From: Pseudomonadales bacterium
GTDB lineage: Bacteria; Pseudomonadota; Gammaproteobacteria; Pseudomonadales; UBA5518
Assembly: GCA_022072145.1 (NCBI GenBank)
Contig: JAJVIG010000030.1
Location: 19,623-83,622, forward strand
DNA: 64,000 nucleotides
Direction of reading: 5' to 3'
Shown: positions 16,640-26,026 of the stretch, piece by piece
How the letters are laid out: the number at the start of each line of letters is the position of its first letter
Position numbering within the stretch: the stretch's first letter is position 1
Made by a program: the position numbers and the translations under genes
The notes under the pieces: model-generated
The model's input: only the letters and a program-made list of their open reading frames with translations
Databases searched by the model: none
Told to the model about the DNA's origin: nothing

Positions 16640-18268
16640 ATGGAGTCCCTGTACAGTTTCACCGTCGCCTTGTTCGTATCGATCGCCCTGATGCCGGTGA
16701 TGATGCGGATTGCGCCCGTATTGGGGCTGATCGACAACCCCTCCGAAGCACGCAAGATCCACTCGCGCATCATGCCGCGCAATGGTGGTCTCGCAATCAT
16801 TGCCGGCGCCCTGGCGCCGCTGGCCTTCCTGCTTCCGCATACCCCGCAGGTGATGTATCTGGCCGGCGGCGCCGCGGTGATCCTGGTGTTCGGGATTGCG
16901 GATGACCTGTACTCGCTGAATCACCGGTGGAAACTGGTCGGACAGGCGCTGGCGACGATCGTCGTGATGGGCGGCGGCGTGGTGATTCGCGAGTTGCCGC
17001 TGCTCGGGGTCATTGCGCCGGACCTGGTTGCCTACCCGCTGACCATGCTTTTCATGTTGGGCGTGGTGAATGGCGTGAACTTCTCGGACGGCATGGACGG
17101 GCTCGCCGCCGGCAGTTCGCTGCTCGCGCTGTTGCTGATCTTCGTGCTCGCCATGGAAACCGGCAATGACGTGGTAATGCTGATCTCGCTGACGGTGGCG
17201 GGTGGGGTGCTTGGATTCCTGCGCTACAACACCTTCCCGGCGCAGATCTTCATGGGAGATGCCGGAAGCCAGTTCCTCGGCTTCGTGATCGCCTGTCTCG
17301 CCATACTGGTCACGCAGGCCGAGAGTTCCGCGCTCAGCCGCTTCCTGCCCGTGCTCATCCTCGGGCTGCCGATCCTCGACATCATCCAGGTGCTGCCGGT
17401 GCGCTGGTACAAGAGACTGCCGTGGCCCGGTCCGGACCGCGAACACCTGCACCACCAGATATTCAAGCTGAACCTGCAGCAGTTCGAGGCCGTCGCTATT
17501 ATCTATGTGATGCAACTGCTGCTGCTCAGTGGGGCGTTCCTGCTGCGCTTCGCAGCTGACGGCCAGATCGCGATCTTCTACGCCGCTTACGCCGCGGTGG
17601 TCCTCGGCTTCCTGCTGTGGGCACACTGGACCGGTTGGCGAATCCGTCCCGCGGAAGAAGTGGATCCGCAGCGTGAACGCCGCCGCACCTTCCTGCGCCG
17701 CTTCGCTTGGCTCCATCACCATGGGGCGCAGATCACCGAAGTGCTGCTGGCCGGGCTGTTCCTCCTGATCACTGCCTTCGTGTGGAAGAGCGCCGCCGTG
17801 GGACCCTCACTGGTGGTGCTGCTGTCAGTGACGGTGCTGCTGTCACTGGTGCTGGGATCACGTTTTCCGGCTGGAGCGGTTCGGTTGGTGGTCTACACCA
17901 CCGGCATTGCGCTTGCGCACCTGATTGCGGTGGCTCACCTCAACGCCACACAGGAACTGCTGCTGAATGGCTGCTACGTGGCGCTGGTGCTGTTCCTGGC
18001 AGTAGCCATTCGTGTGACGCGGCGTGACACCTTCAGGCTGGATACCCAGGACCTGCTGATCCTTACGAGTGTGCTCTTGCTGCCACTGCTGCCCTTTGAC
18101 TCGCTCAGCCAATACGAAGTTGGCAAGCTGGCCTTGCGCAGCGCGGTTGTCATGTACGCATGCGAGTTCGTGATTGCGAAGAGGGGCGTCTCGCACCTGG
18201 TAGCGCAGCTCTCGTCCACGGCGGTTGCCGCGGTGCTGCTGCTGCCGATGACCGGAGCGGTCCGGTGA
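16640..18268 (+). CDS. Undecaprenyl-phosphate glycosyl-1-phosphate transferase (WecA/MraY family), C-terminally extended
   Basis: 542 residues, polytopic. It should start polymer assembly by moving a sugar-1-phosphate from UDP-sugar to undecaprenyl phosphate. Family motifs: D88-D89 in GIADDLYSLNHRWKL, N147-FSDGMDG-L (D150, D153), and MGDAGSQFLG with D207; a HLHHQIFKLN His-rich loop also occurs. The family core is about 340-370 residues; here roughly 200 more residues form several further membrane helices (LLAGLFLLITAFVWK, LVVLLSVTVLLSLVL and others). An in-frame GTG at 16634 is an alternative start. The stop overlaps the exosortase start by four bases, so the two are coupled. Confidence 0.88.
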   Translation: MESLYSFTVALFVSIALMPVMMRIAPVLGLIDNPSEARKIHSRIMPRNGGLAIIAGALAPLAFLLPHTPQVMYLAGGAAVILVFGIADDLYSLNHRWKLVGQALATIVVMGGGVVIRELPLLGVIAPDLVAYPLTMLFMLGVVNGVNFSDGMDGLAAGSSLLALLLIFVLAMETGNDVVMLISLTVAGGVLGFLRYNTFPAQIFMGDAGSQFLGFVIACLAILVTQAESSALSRFLPVLILGLPILDIIQVLPVRWYKRLPWPGPDREHLHHQIFKLNLQQFEAVAIIYVMQLLLLSGAFLLRFAADGQIAIFYAAYAAVVLGFLLWAHWTGWRIRPAEEVDPQRERRRTFLRRFAWLHHHGAQITEVLLAGLFLLITAFVWKSAAVGPSLVVLLSVTVLLSLVLGSRFPAGAVRLVVYTTGIALAHLIAVAHLNATQELLLNGCYVALVLFLAVAIRVTRRDTFRLDTQDLLILTSVLLLPLLPFDSLSQYEVGKLALRSAVVMYACEFVIAKRGVSHLVAQLSSTAVAAVLLLPMTGAVR

Positions 18269-19848
18269 TTTCCTCGACTGCCGGTGCGCGCCCCGCATGG
18301 CACGGCGTGGGTTTGGCCGCGCTCGCCTTCGGTCTGTTGTTGTGGGTGTTTCGCGAAGGCCTCGCCGAGATGGTCGAGTACTGGCAGCGCGACGCTTACA
18401 GCCACGGCTACATGATCCCGGCGGTGGCGGCGTTCCTTATCGCGCAGCGTGTGCCATTGCTCGGTGACGTGCGGGCGAGCCCGTCGTGGTGGGGGTTGGC
18501 GGTGCTCGGTCTCGCCGCACTTGCCTGGCTGCTCGGCGAACTGTCGACGATCTTCATGATCCTCCAGTACGGATTCCTGCTCGGGCTGGCTGGGCTGCTG
18601 TTGCTCATGGTCGGCTGGCGTGGCGTGAGGCTTATCTGGGGGGGGCTGCTGTACCTGCTCTTCATGATTCCGTTGCCGCAGTTCCTGTACAACAACCTCT
18701 CGGCCAAGCTGCAACTGCTCTCGAGCGAACTGGGCGTTGCCGTGGTGCGCGCGATGGGAATAAGCGTGCACCTCGAAGGCAATGTGATCGACCTCGGTAC
18801 TTACCAACTGCAGGTGGTGGAAGCGTGCAGCGGGCTCAATTACTTGTTCCCACTGATGAGCTTTGGCTTCCTGATCGCTTACCTGTTCCAGGGCAAGCGA
18901 TGGCAGCGGATCCTGATCTTCCTGTCGGCCGCGCCGATCACGGTGCTGATGAACAGTTTCCGCATCGGTGTGATCGGTGTGCTGGTGGACCGGCACGGCA
19001 TCGGCATGGCCGAAGGGTTCCTGCATTACTTCGAAGGGTGGGTGATCTTCCTTGCCTGTGCAGGGCTGCTGCTGCTCGAGGTTTACGTGATCGACCGGCT
19101 GGGCGAGCGCCGGGGCACGCTGGCGAGGCTCGACCTGTCCTTTCCCCTCATGGAGAAACTGATACCGGCGGGGAATACCGCGTTCAGCGCGTCGAGGACG
19201 TTGCTGACAGCCGGCGTGGCCCTGCTCGGCGTGGTTGCAGTTGGCGCCAACGCCATCGGAAACCGAACCGAACACACCGTGGCGCGGGAGCGGTTTACCG
19301 CATTTCCGATGCTCCTCGGTGAGTGGGTGGGCCGGCCGGGACGCCTGGACCAACGTGTGCTCGATTCGCTGGAGTTGTCCGATTACCTGGTGGCGGATTA
19401 CCGGCGCCCCACGACCGGTGATGAGGTCAACCTGTACATCGCGTGGTACGACTCGCAGCGCAAGGGCAGCGCAATCCATTCTCCCCGCACCTGCATTCCC
19501 GGTGACGGCTGGGAAATTCAGGAATTAACGCAGGTATCGATACCTTCAGTCCTGACTCCAGATGGGCCACTTCGGGTCAACCGCGCAATAATCCAGAAGG
19601 GCAGCGTGCGTAATCTGGTCTATTACTGGTTCCAGCAGCGTGGCAGGATCATCACGAACGAGTATGCGGCGAAGTGGTACATATTTCTCGATAGCGTGTT
19701 GATGAACAGGACGGATGGGGCGTTGGTTAGGGTGGTGGTGAATGTGCCGCGCGGGGATTCGGCGACACAAGAAGATGTGGTGCTGCAACAGTTCCTTGCT
19801 ACGGCTCAAGCTCTACTAGGTGCGTTTATTCCTCAGCGACACATATAG
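18265..19848 (+). CDS. xrtD: Exosortase (XrtD-like) fused to an EpsI domain
   Basis: 527 residues from a GTG that overlaps the previous stop; there is no suitable ATG nearby. The N-terminal about 300 residues are an eight-helix membrane exosortase with the catalytic triad visible: C188 in EACSGLNYL, R233 in LMNSFRIGVIG, H254 in GFLHYFEGW. After another membrane helix (about 300-325) comes a periplasmic EpsI-like domain (FPMLLGEWVG; IAWYDSQRKGSAIHSPRTCI PGDGW; YYWFQQRGR). Exosortases cleave PEP-CTERM-type tails after Sec export. The exosortase-EpsI fusion next to VPLPx-CTERM proteins fits the VPLPA-specific class XrtD; that subclass is inferred from architecture and substrates. Confidence 0.9.
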   Translation: MISSTAGARPAWHGVGLAALAFGLLLWVFREGLAEMVEYWQRDAYSHGYMIPAVAAFLIAQRVPLLGDVRASPSWWGLAVLGLAALAWLLGELSTIFMILQYGFLLGLAGLLLLMVGWRGVRLIWGGLLYLLFMIPLPQFLYNNLSAKLQLLSSELGVAVVRAMGISVHLEGNVIDLGTYQLQVVEACSGLNYLFPLMSFGFLIAYLFQGKRWQRILIFLSAAPITVLMNSFRIGVIGVLVDRHGIGMAEGFLHYFEGWVIFLACAGLLLLEVYVIDRLGERRGTLARLDLSFPLMEKLIPAGNTAFSASRTLLTAGVALLGVVAVGANAIGNRTEHTVARERFTAFPMLLGEWVGRPGRLDQRVLDSLELSDYLVADYRRPTTGDEVNLYIAWYDSQRKGSAIHSPRTCIPGDGWEIQELTQVSIPSVLTPDGPLRVNRAIIQKGSVRNLVYYWFQQRGRIITNEYAAKWYIFLDSVLMNRTDGALVRVVVNVPRGDSATQEDVVLQQFLATAQALLGAFIPQRHI

Positions 19849-19954
19849 CCATCCCATCCATGCGAATGTGCACGTTGGTAAACAATAGTTGGCAACATGG
19901 CATCCATCAAAGTCGCGGGTCGCGGATAGCGGTCGCACCCAGCCTTGCAAGCAG

Positions 19955-21367
19955 ATGAAACTCGAATATACGCAGCTGGGACTTCTGGTGCCCGCCATCA
20001 TCCTGATGGTGATGGCAATCCTGCGGCCGAAGTGGCCAACCTATACATATATCGGTATTTTGATCTGCTTTTCTGCCACAACCTACGGGCTCATCCCTGA
20101 TGCCGATTCCGTAGGGACAATCTATGGTCGAGGCAAGGGGCTTCTCCCAATCTCCTTGATCAACGTTTTGCTTATAGCGCTCGTCATCCACTCCTGTCTG
20201 GTGGCACGGCGAAAATACGTGTTCGCCTCACCAGAAATCGGTCACTATCTTGCCGCCTATTGCGCAATGTTTTTTTGCTACGCCACCTATGGCATTGTCT
20301 CAGGCGTGTCCTTGGAAAGAATACTTGCGTGGCAGGGAGTATTTAATGTCGTAAATATGGCACTGCTGTACTTGCTGCTTAGACGAACATTTTCGACAAC
20401 ACATCAGTTACGCAATCTTTGCAGATTCATCTTCGTTCTTGGTATGGCGCGCTGCGCCTGGGGACTACTTCGTTTTGTTCTTCTTGAAGGTGACCCGGCG
20501 AATTATTATGCAAACTACCAAGACATCACAATCAAGCTGACGTACTTCGATATCAACGACAGTTTGGTTGCCATGCTGGTGATAGCGATATCGATTTGGG
20601 AGAGTGTGTACGCAAAGCAGCTAAATAGCAGGATCTGGCGATATATGTACCTGTTAGGTCTTGTCGCCGGCCTTCTGACCATTGTCTTCTCTTACCGACG
20701 AACCGCGTGGATAGGGTTGGCTCTGGCCCTAATTCCACTGCTTTGGCAATTGCCACGACGCATTCGAATTATCGCCTTAAGCATCTTCGTTCCGGTCACC
20801 GCAGCCTTTATTGCTATAACCACATTGCAGCGATTCGGAGATACCGGCGAGAGCGTTGGCTTTACGATGTCGCTTTTTTTTGGCGATGTGTTTGATCGCG
20901 GCGGCAACATCGATACCAAGCGCGGTCGATTCTCTGAGTTGATTGCGGCGTCGAGGGCGATCGCAAATAGTCCCGCATTCGGCATTGCTCCATGGGGTCA
21001 GATCGACCAGTTTTTCCAAGATTTCATACACAGCGGCCTGTTGCACGTAATGCTAAAGACGGGGTTGGTTGGGTTTGGAATATTTGCTGCGGCGACTGTG
21101 GCCTACGTTGTGTTTGTCGTGCGGAATAGGCAACGTATCTCAACGGTCAATCGGGGTCCCTTGGAGGCTGGATTTGCAGGCTTTCTGTTTATGCTCCCCA
21201 CACTACTTTTTGGCACACCGATAATTGAATATCGCACAATGCAGATGTATGGACTGATTTTCGCAATGCCGTATATTGCTGTTGCCGCGCAGGCAGCCGG
21301 ACGAAAATATAACGATAGCAGGGCGCTTCGCGCGACGCGCGATGATTGCATTTCTAAAAGAATTTGA
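19955..21367 (+). CDS. O-antigen ligase/Wzy-type polymerase family membrane protein
   Basis: 470 residues with about 11-12 membrane helices. The conserved loop and flanking helices (LLTIVFSYRRTAWIGLALAL; RGRFSELIAASRAIANSPAF; HSGLLHVMLKTGLVG) are those of the Wzy_C/O-antigen ligase superfamily. The likely role is polymerising lipid-linked repeat units in the periplasm. ATG 19955 (MKLEYTQLGLL) is chosen; the frame continues upstream only to a TTG. Base composition drops sharply here compared with the EPS operon upstream (many A/T-ending codons). Its last about 100 residues resemble the fragment encoded at 32431-32766. Confidence 0.8.
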   Translation: MKLEYTQLGLLVPAIILMVMAILRPKWPTYTYIGILICFSATTYGLIPDADSVGTIYGRGKGLLPISLINVLLIALVIHSCLVARRKYVFASPEIGHYLAAYCAMFFCYATYGIVSGVSLERILAWQGVFNVVNMALLYLLLRRTFSTTHQLRNLCRFIFVLGMARCAWGLLRFVLLEGDPANYYANYQDITIKLTYFDINDSLVAMLVIAISIWESVYAKQLNSRIWRYMYLLGLVAGLLTIVFSYRRTAWIGLALALIPLLWQLPRRIRIIALSIFVPVTAAFIAITTLQRFGDTGESVGFTMSLFFGDVFDRGGNIDTKRGRFSELIAASRAIANSPAFGIAPWGQIDQFFQDFIHSGLLHVMLKTGLVGFGIFAAATVAYVVFVVRNRQRISTVNRGPLEAGFAGFLFMLPTLLFGTPIIEYRTMQMYGLIFAMPYIAVAAQAAGRKYNDSRALRATRDDCISKRI

Positions 21368-21436
21368 AGCGTCCGTCTGTAGTGGTGACTCCGCCATGAA
21401 TCCAATTATTTCCGGAAGGATTGAGTGTGACGCTTC

Positions 21437-22465
21437 TTGTTAACTGGCTATCTGGATAAATTGAGCCGCACAGTGGTTGCACAAATCGACAAGACGTATT
21501 TTCGCTACACCGGGTATCGGGCTGCGCGACGATTGCTGAGTTACGCGTTGTTTGAGGGGAGGCCGGTCACGACACGGGGGCGTACGATAAACACGGCGGT
21601 ATTTCTTTGGCTAAGAGCGCTAGCAAACATACCCGGTTCGCCGGCAGTCCCGACGCCGATCTTTATCGTTGGGCTTGGCCGCTCAGGAACAACGCTGCTC
21701 GGAGTTTTGCTTTCTGTCCATAGACAGGTCGCATATCTCAATGAGCCCAAGGCTCTTTGGCACGTTGTGGATCCGCGGCAGGACATCAATGGCAACTACA
21801 GTGCATGCGGGGGGGAGTTTCGTCTCGGTGACAAAGACGTCACTCCGGTGCTTGCGGCCAAGGGAAGGCGACTCTTTGCTCGTTACCTTCGGATGGTTGG
21901 TGGCACGACGGTAGTGGACAAGTATCCTGAGATGATTTTTCGCGTAGACTATTTAAAAAGGATATTCCCACACGCAAAATTCATATTCATCACGCGAAAT
22001 GGTCGCGACGCGATTGCTTCAGTTGCCACGTGGTCTGATAGTCATCGTGTGGTGAACGCCAATCGCAAGGACGACTGGTGGGGAAGAGATGACATCAAGT
22101 GGCGATATATTTGCAATCAACTAATACTAAATCACCCTGCCTACAAGTCGGTCTGGCCATTAGTCAGTGGGCATGTGGATCCATTGAATCGTGCGGCCAT
22201 AGAGTGGGTTGTGACGATGGATGAGGGGGTGCGACAGCAGCGAAATCATCCGGAATCATTTGTGCGGGTTGCGTACGAGGATCTTGTCGCGGATCCCGAA
22301 TTTCATCTAATTCGACTGTTGGATTTTTGTGGGCTCGATTTCGACCGAAATGTAATCGAATATGCGAAAGTGCGAGCACATTCCGGGAAAGTAAATGCAT
22401 TGCCGAATCTAAACAATGCGGTAGCAGAGTTGTTTGACGGCACAATGAAAAGTTTAGGGTATTGA
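21437..22465 (+). CDS. Sulfotransferase family protein
   Basis: 342 residues. A 5'-PAPS-binding loop, FIVGLGRSGTTLL, lies at 76-88 and a second nucleotide-contact motif FIFITRNGRDAIASV follows about residue 180, as in Sulfotransfer_1/3 enzymes. It would move sulfate from PAPS to a hydroxyl of a sugar, lipid or protein; its place among glycan genes suggests the polymer or its precursor. An in-frame stop at 21428-21430 forces the start to be at or after TTG 21437; there is no nearby ATG. A GGAAGGA lies 16 bases upstream, which is long. Low GC like its neighbours. The stop overlaps the next ATG by one base. Confidence 0.82.
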   Translation: MLTGYLDKLSRTVVAQIDKTYFRYTGYRAARRLLSYALFEGRPVTTRGRTINTAVFLWLRALANIPGSPAVPTPIFIVGLGRSGTTLLGVLLSVHRQVAYLNEPKALWHVVDPRQDINGNYSACGGEFRLGDKDVTPVLAAKGRRLFARYLRMVGGTTVVDKYPEMIFRVDYLKRIFPHAKFIFITRNGRDAIASVATWSDSHRVVNANRKDDWWGRDDIKWRYICNQLILNHPAYKSVWPLVSGHVDPLNRAAIEWVVTMDEGVRQQRNHPESFVRVAYEDLVADPEFHLIRLLDFCGLDFDRNVIEYAKVRAHSGKVNALPNLNNAVAELFDGTMKSLGY

Positions 22466-23577
22466 TGGTGGCTGACTCGAAAAGACGCGTCACCATTGTT
22501 GGGGTTAGGGGGATTCCCGCAGCCCACGGTGGGTTTGAAACATTCGCAGAACATCTAGCCTTATATCTTGTGCGGCAGGGTTGGGTGGTTACTGTTTATT
22601 GTCAGGAGGACGGACGCGGGGCGACTGTGGTAGATAATTGGCGTGCGGTGCGACGTGTTCGTGTGCCAGTAGATGTCGCGGGTCCTGTTGGAACGATGTT
22701 GTTCGATGCGAAATGCATTTGGCACTCCGCGAAGGCTGGAGGGTTAATCTTGACATTAGGTTACAATACGGCCGTTTTCTGCATTGTATACAGACTGTTT
22801 GGTAGACGAAACATTATCAACATGGACGGGATCGAGTGGCGCAGGAAGAAGTGGGGTCCGCTGGCCCGATTGTGGTTCTGGATCAACGATTGGGCAGGGT
22901 GTTGGGTCGGAAATCATTTGATTGCTGATCACCCGGGCATTCGTCAGCACCTGTTAACTCGCGTCCGCGCTCCGAAGGTGACGATGATTCCCTATGGTGC
23001 ACATCGAGTTGATTCTGCCAACGTAGATTTGATTGAGCCGTATGGCCTTCATGCGCGCGCTTATGCGATTTTGATTGCGAGGGCGGAGCCGGAGAATTCA
23101 GTTCTCGAAGTGGTCAGCGCATGGTCATCTGCAAGAAGGGGGCTTGTACTCGTAGTGTTGGGAAGTTATGACGACAGAAACAGTTATCACTGCCGTGTAA
23201 AGGCTGCTGCAAGTAACGAGGTTTTTTTTCTTGGCGCTATCTATGATTCCGAAGTCGTTCAATCTTTGCGGTACTTCGCAAGATTCTATATTCACGGACA
23301 CCAAGTGGGCGGCACTAATCCGTCACTGGTAGAGGCTCTTGGGGCTGGCAACGCAGTTCTTGCTCATGACAATGAGTTCAACAGGTGGGTTGCCGGCGAT
23401 GCCGCCCTCTATTTTTCATGTGAACGAAGTTGTAGTGCGGCGATCACGTCGTTAATAGAGAGCGATGAAATCCTGGAGTCGCTGAGCGAAGCAAGCGTGA
23501 GATGTCACGCCGCGAGGTTCGGCTGGGGCGGTGTGTTGAGTCAGTATGAAGATCTGCTCTCGAAATGGGTGGAGTAA
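22465..23577 (+). CDS. Glycosyltransferase with DUF1972 N-terminus (rhamnosyltransferase-like)
   Basis: 370 residues, cytoplasmic. The opening RRVTIVGVRGIPAAHGGFET is the hallmark of the DUF1972/Cps2T-like group; the C-terminal half has the GT4 nucleotide-sugar region (FARFYIHGHQVGGTNPSLVE, with ALGAGNAVLAHD). Members commonly add the second sugar (often rhamnose) to the lipid-linked primer; donor and acceptor here are unknown. Last gene of the plus-strand, AT-richer segment; it converges on the minus-strand cluster with a 54-base gap. Confidence 0.85.
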   Translation: MVADSKRRVTIVGVRGIPAAHGGFETFAEHLALYLVRQGWVVTVYCQEDGRGATVVDNWRAVRRVRVPVDVAGPVGTMLFDAKCIWHSAKAGGLILTLGYNTAVFCIVYRLFGRRNIINMDGIEWRRKKWGPLARLWFWINDWAGCWVGNHLIADHPGIRQHLLTRVRAPKVTMIPYGAHRVDSANVDLIEPYGLHARAYAILIARAEPENSVLEVVSAWSSARRGLVLVVLGSYDDRNSYHCRVKAAASNEVFFLGAIYDSEVVQSLRYFARFYIHGHQVGGTNPSLVEALGAGNAVLAHDNEFNRWVAGDAALYFSCERSCSAAITSLIESDEILESLSEASVRCHAARFGWGGVLSQYEDLLSKWVE

Positions 23578-23631
23578 TTATTCGAAACGCGTGATGTTCA
23601 AAGAGCTGGAGTTCAAGCCCAGCATGCTGAT

Positions 23632-24870
23632 TCAATTTGATGCGCGACATTCAGCGCCAACGGCAGTGTAGAGAACATTAATTTCGCTAAAATAGCGTTC
23701 CGCGGTGTACACCTCTGCTGCTAGACGACGGGCAGCCATTCCCATTTCTACGAGGGTGCGGTTTGTCATCCTGGCGAATCGACATAATTGGCTTGCCAGT
23801 TCACCCACGTTGCCGCTTTCGAATAGAACCCCTGTCTCGCCGTCGCGCACCATTTCCGGAATGCCACCTATTTCTGCACCAATCACCGGCTTGCCGCACG
23901 CATAAGCCTCCAGCACGCTCATCGGCGCATTCTCGTACCACTCGGATGGCAACACGATCGCGCGCGCCTCGCGCACCCATTTCCATAACGGATCGCCGCT
24001 CACAAAACCAAGAAATTCGACGTCTCCGCCCACCTCGGCCGCCAGGGCTTTCAAGGCATCGCCTTCCGGCCCGGTGCCGGCAATGCGCAGTTTCACCTTC
24101 ACCTGCGCCGCGGCCCGGATCAATGTCGCCACGCCCTTTTCCATCGCCAGGCGGCCGAAATAGAAAAAGTAATCGCCCGGCTCGTAGCAAGGCGTATAGG
24201 CAGCCGAGTCCACATAGTTGGGTATGTACGCCAGTTGCTGTTCCGGCCAGCCCCATTCCATCAGCTTGTGCTTGTAAAACAGACTAGGCGCCACCACCCG
24301 GTCCAGATTTCGCCGGTAAAGCCCGAGCGACTTGTGCACCGCAGACTCCAGCATGATCAGCGCGCTCACCGGCAGCGAATCGCGAATGCAGCGGTTGGCC
24401 ACCACATGCAGCAGATTGCCGGAGCGGCATTTCTCGCACACGCCGCCGCGATTCAGCATCTTGTAGGCCGGACAGGCCAGCTTCAGATCGTGTGCCGTCA
24501 TCACCGTGGGAATGCCGCGATGCTTCAGTTCCACCAGCACCGAGGGCGACAGATGATGATAGATGCAATGGGCATGGGCCACGTCCGCGGGAAATTCATC
24601 GAGCAGCGCGGAAATCTTGCGCCGGGCCTCGCCGGAATAAATCACCTTGCCCGCCATCGCCAGCTTGTTCATCACCCTATACTCATGCCCGAATTCGATC
24701 TCGTCGGCGAAGAACCGGCTCCACGGCGAAGGCTCGTTCTTCGGGTGATGCATGGTCATCACCGCCGTGTCCCACCCGCAGGCACGGAACATGGCGTCGT
24801 GTTCAAGGAACACCACGTCGGAACCGCCGCGACGGTAGTTGTAGGTATTGAGGGAAAGCAGGCGCGGCAT
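23632..24870 (-). CDS. Glycosyltransferase family 4 protein
   Basis: 412 residues from ATG 24870 (MPRLLSLNTYNYRRGGSDVV). GT-B fold: N-terminal acceptor domain with the GGSDV loop, C-terminal donor domain with an E-x7-E motif in SEWYENAPMSVLEAYACGKP. An internal cysteine pattern (CPAYKMLNRGGVCEKCRSG) is shared with some GT4 enzymes. It adds a sugar to the lipid-linked repeat unit; the sugar is not predictable. Last gene of the minus-strand operon, 4 bases after the previous stop. Confidence 0.87.
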   Translation of the reverse strand: MPRLLSLNTYNYRRGGSDVVFLEHDAMFRACGWDTAVMTMHHPKNEPSPWSRFFADEIEFGHEYRVMNKLAMAGKVIYSGEARRKISALLDEFPADVAHAHCIYHHLSPSVLVELKHRGIPTVMTAHDLKLACPAYKMLNRGGVCEKCRSGNLLHVVANRCIRDSLPVSALIMLESAVHKSLGLYRRNLDRVVAPSLFYKHKLMEWGWPEQQLAYIPNYVDSAAYTPCYEPGDYFFYFGRLAMEKGVATLIRAAAQVKVKLRIAGTGPEGDALKALAAEVGGDVEFLGFVSGDPLWKWVREARAIVLPSEWYENAPMSVLEAYACGKPVIGAEIGGIPEMVRDGETGVLFESGNVGELASQLCRFARMTNRTLVEMGMAARRLAAEVYTAERYFSEINVLYTAVGAECRASN

Positions 24871-24874
24871 TCGC

Positions 24875-26014
24875 TTAGATCTCTTGTCCAGATACAGACT
24901 TGGCAGGAACGGTGTCCAGCAGGAAATGCGCGTACGCCTGGCCAATCTTTTCCCAGCCATACCGCTCACGCGCAGCCTCACAGGCAGTCGCGTAGCGCTC
25001 GTAGTTTTGCCTGACCTCGCGCACTGCACCAGCCAGGTCATCCGCCGTGCATGTGACAGGCAACAAGACCCCCACGCCTTCCCGCAAGGTTTCGGCCAGG
25101 TCGCCCACGTCCGTAGCGATGACAGGCTTGCCGAAAGCCAGCGCCAGTTTCAGCACGCCACTCGTCGTACCTTCCTGGTAGGGCAGCACCACAGCATCCG
25201 CAAGGGCGAAATAATCCTGCACCTCCATGAACGGGATGTTGTGGTCATGCACGATGCAATCGCCAGACGCGCGTGCATCCTCCAGCGCAGCGCGCAATTC
25301 CGTTTGCTCGGTGCCGATGCCGGCCCGGCCTGCGATGGTGAACCGGTATCCCTCATTCGCAGCAAGCGCCTGCCACAATTGCAGAAAAAGCCCGATACCC
25401 TTGCGCGAATCGATCTTGCCAAAGAACAGCAGCACGAAATGATCCCGGGTAAAGGGCGTCAATTTCTCACGCGCCGCTTCGCGCACAGGATGTCGCGTAA
25501 TGAACAGGTCGTACAGGCCATGCGGCACCACCAGCGAGGGTCGACGCACGCCCATCGCGCGGACATCATCGCGGCTGCGGTGGCTGTGCACGATCAGGCG
25601 ATCGAAGGAACGATAAAGCACGGTATGCAGCCAGCGGCTCCACGGCTTGGGGTAGTGCGGCAGCACGTCATGGATGGTCATTGCGGTGTTGATCCCGAAC
25701 AGGCGGAGCAGGCGCACCAGCAAAGCCTCAGCCCCGGCTGACTTCAATATCGATTGGAACAACACAACCTGCGGCCGCTGTCGAATAAGCAGCCACAACA
25801 AGCGCATCAGATCGAACGGATACCAGCGACTGCGCCGAAAGAATCGGAACACCTCGTAATTTGCACGCGGGTAGCCCTGATCGTCATAGTTCCTGCCGAC
25901 CACCAGCAACACCTGCGCATGGGCGGACAACTCGCGTGCCAGCGACATCGAATAATGCGTAATCCCGGAGTCACCGGTAAAACACACAATGAAAATCTTG
26001 CTCGAATCAGACAT
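24875..26014 (-). CDS. Glycosyltransferase family 4 protein
   Basis: 379 residues (MSDSSKIFIVCFTGDSGITH). GT-B fold with the donor-domain segment LPYQEGTTSGVLKLALAFGK. In the usual E-x7-E motif the second glutamate is replaced by lysine (E-GTTSGVL-K), a variant also seen in some functional GT4 branches; its effect here is unknown. Follows the beta-helix gene by 12 bases and precedes another GT4 by 4, so all are in one operon. Confidence 0.85.
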   Translation of the reverse strand: MSDSSKIFIVCFTGDSGITHYSMSLARELSAHAQVLLVVGRNYDDQGYPRANYEVFRFFRRSRWYPFDLMRLLWLLIRQRPQVVLFQSILKSAGAEALLVRLLRLFGINTAMTIHDVLPHYPKPWSRWLHTVLYRSFDRLIVHSHRSRDDVRAMGVRRPSLVVPHGLYDLFITRHPVREAAREKLTPFTRDHFVLLFFGKIDSRKGIGLFLQLWQALAANEGYRFTIAGRAGIGTEQTELRAALEDARASGDCIVHDHNIPFMEVQDYFALADAVVLPYQEGTTSGVLKLALAFGKPVIATDVGDLAETLREGVGVLLPVTCTADDLAGAVREVRQNYERYATACEAARERYGWEKIGQAYAHFLLDTVPAKSVSGQEI

Positions 26015-26026
26015 ATCGATAGCGGG

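Noticed and set aside
21396..21443. 15-codon open frame just before the sulfotransferase (leader peptide)
   Set aside because: The ATG at 21396 has no ribosome-binding site I can see and the peptide has no notable content; the length is within chance.
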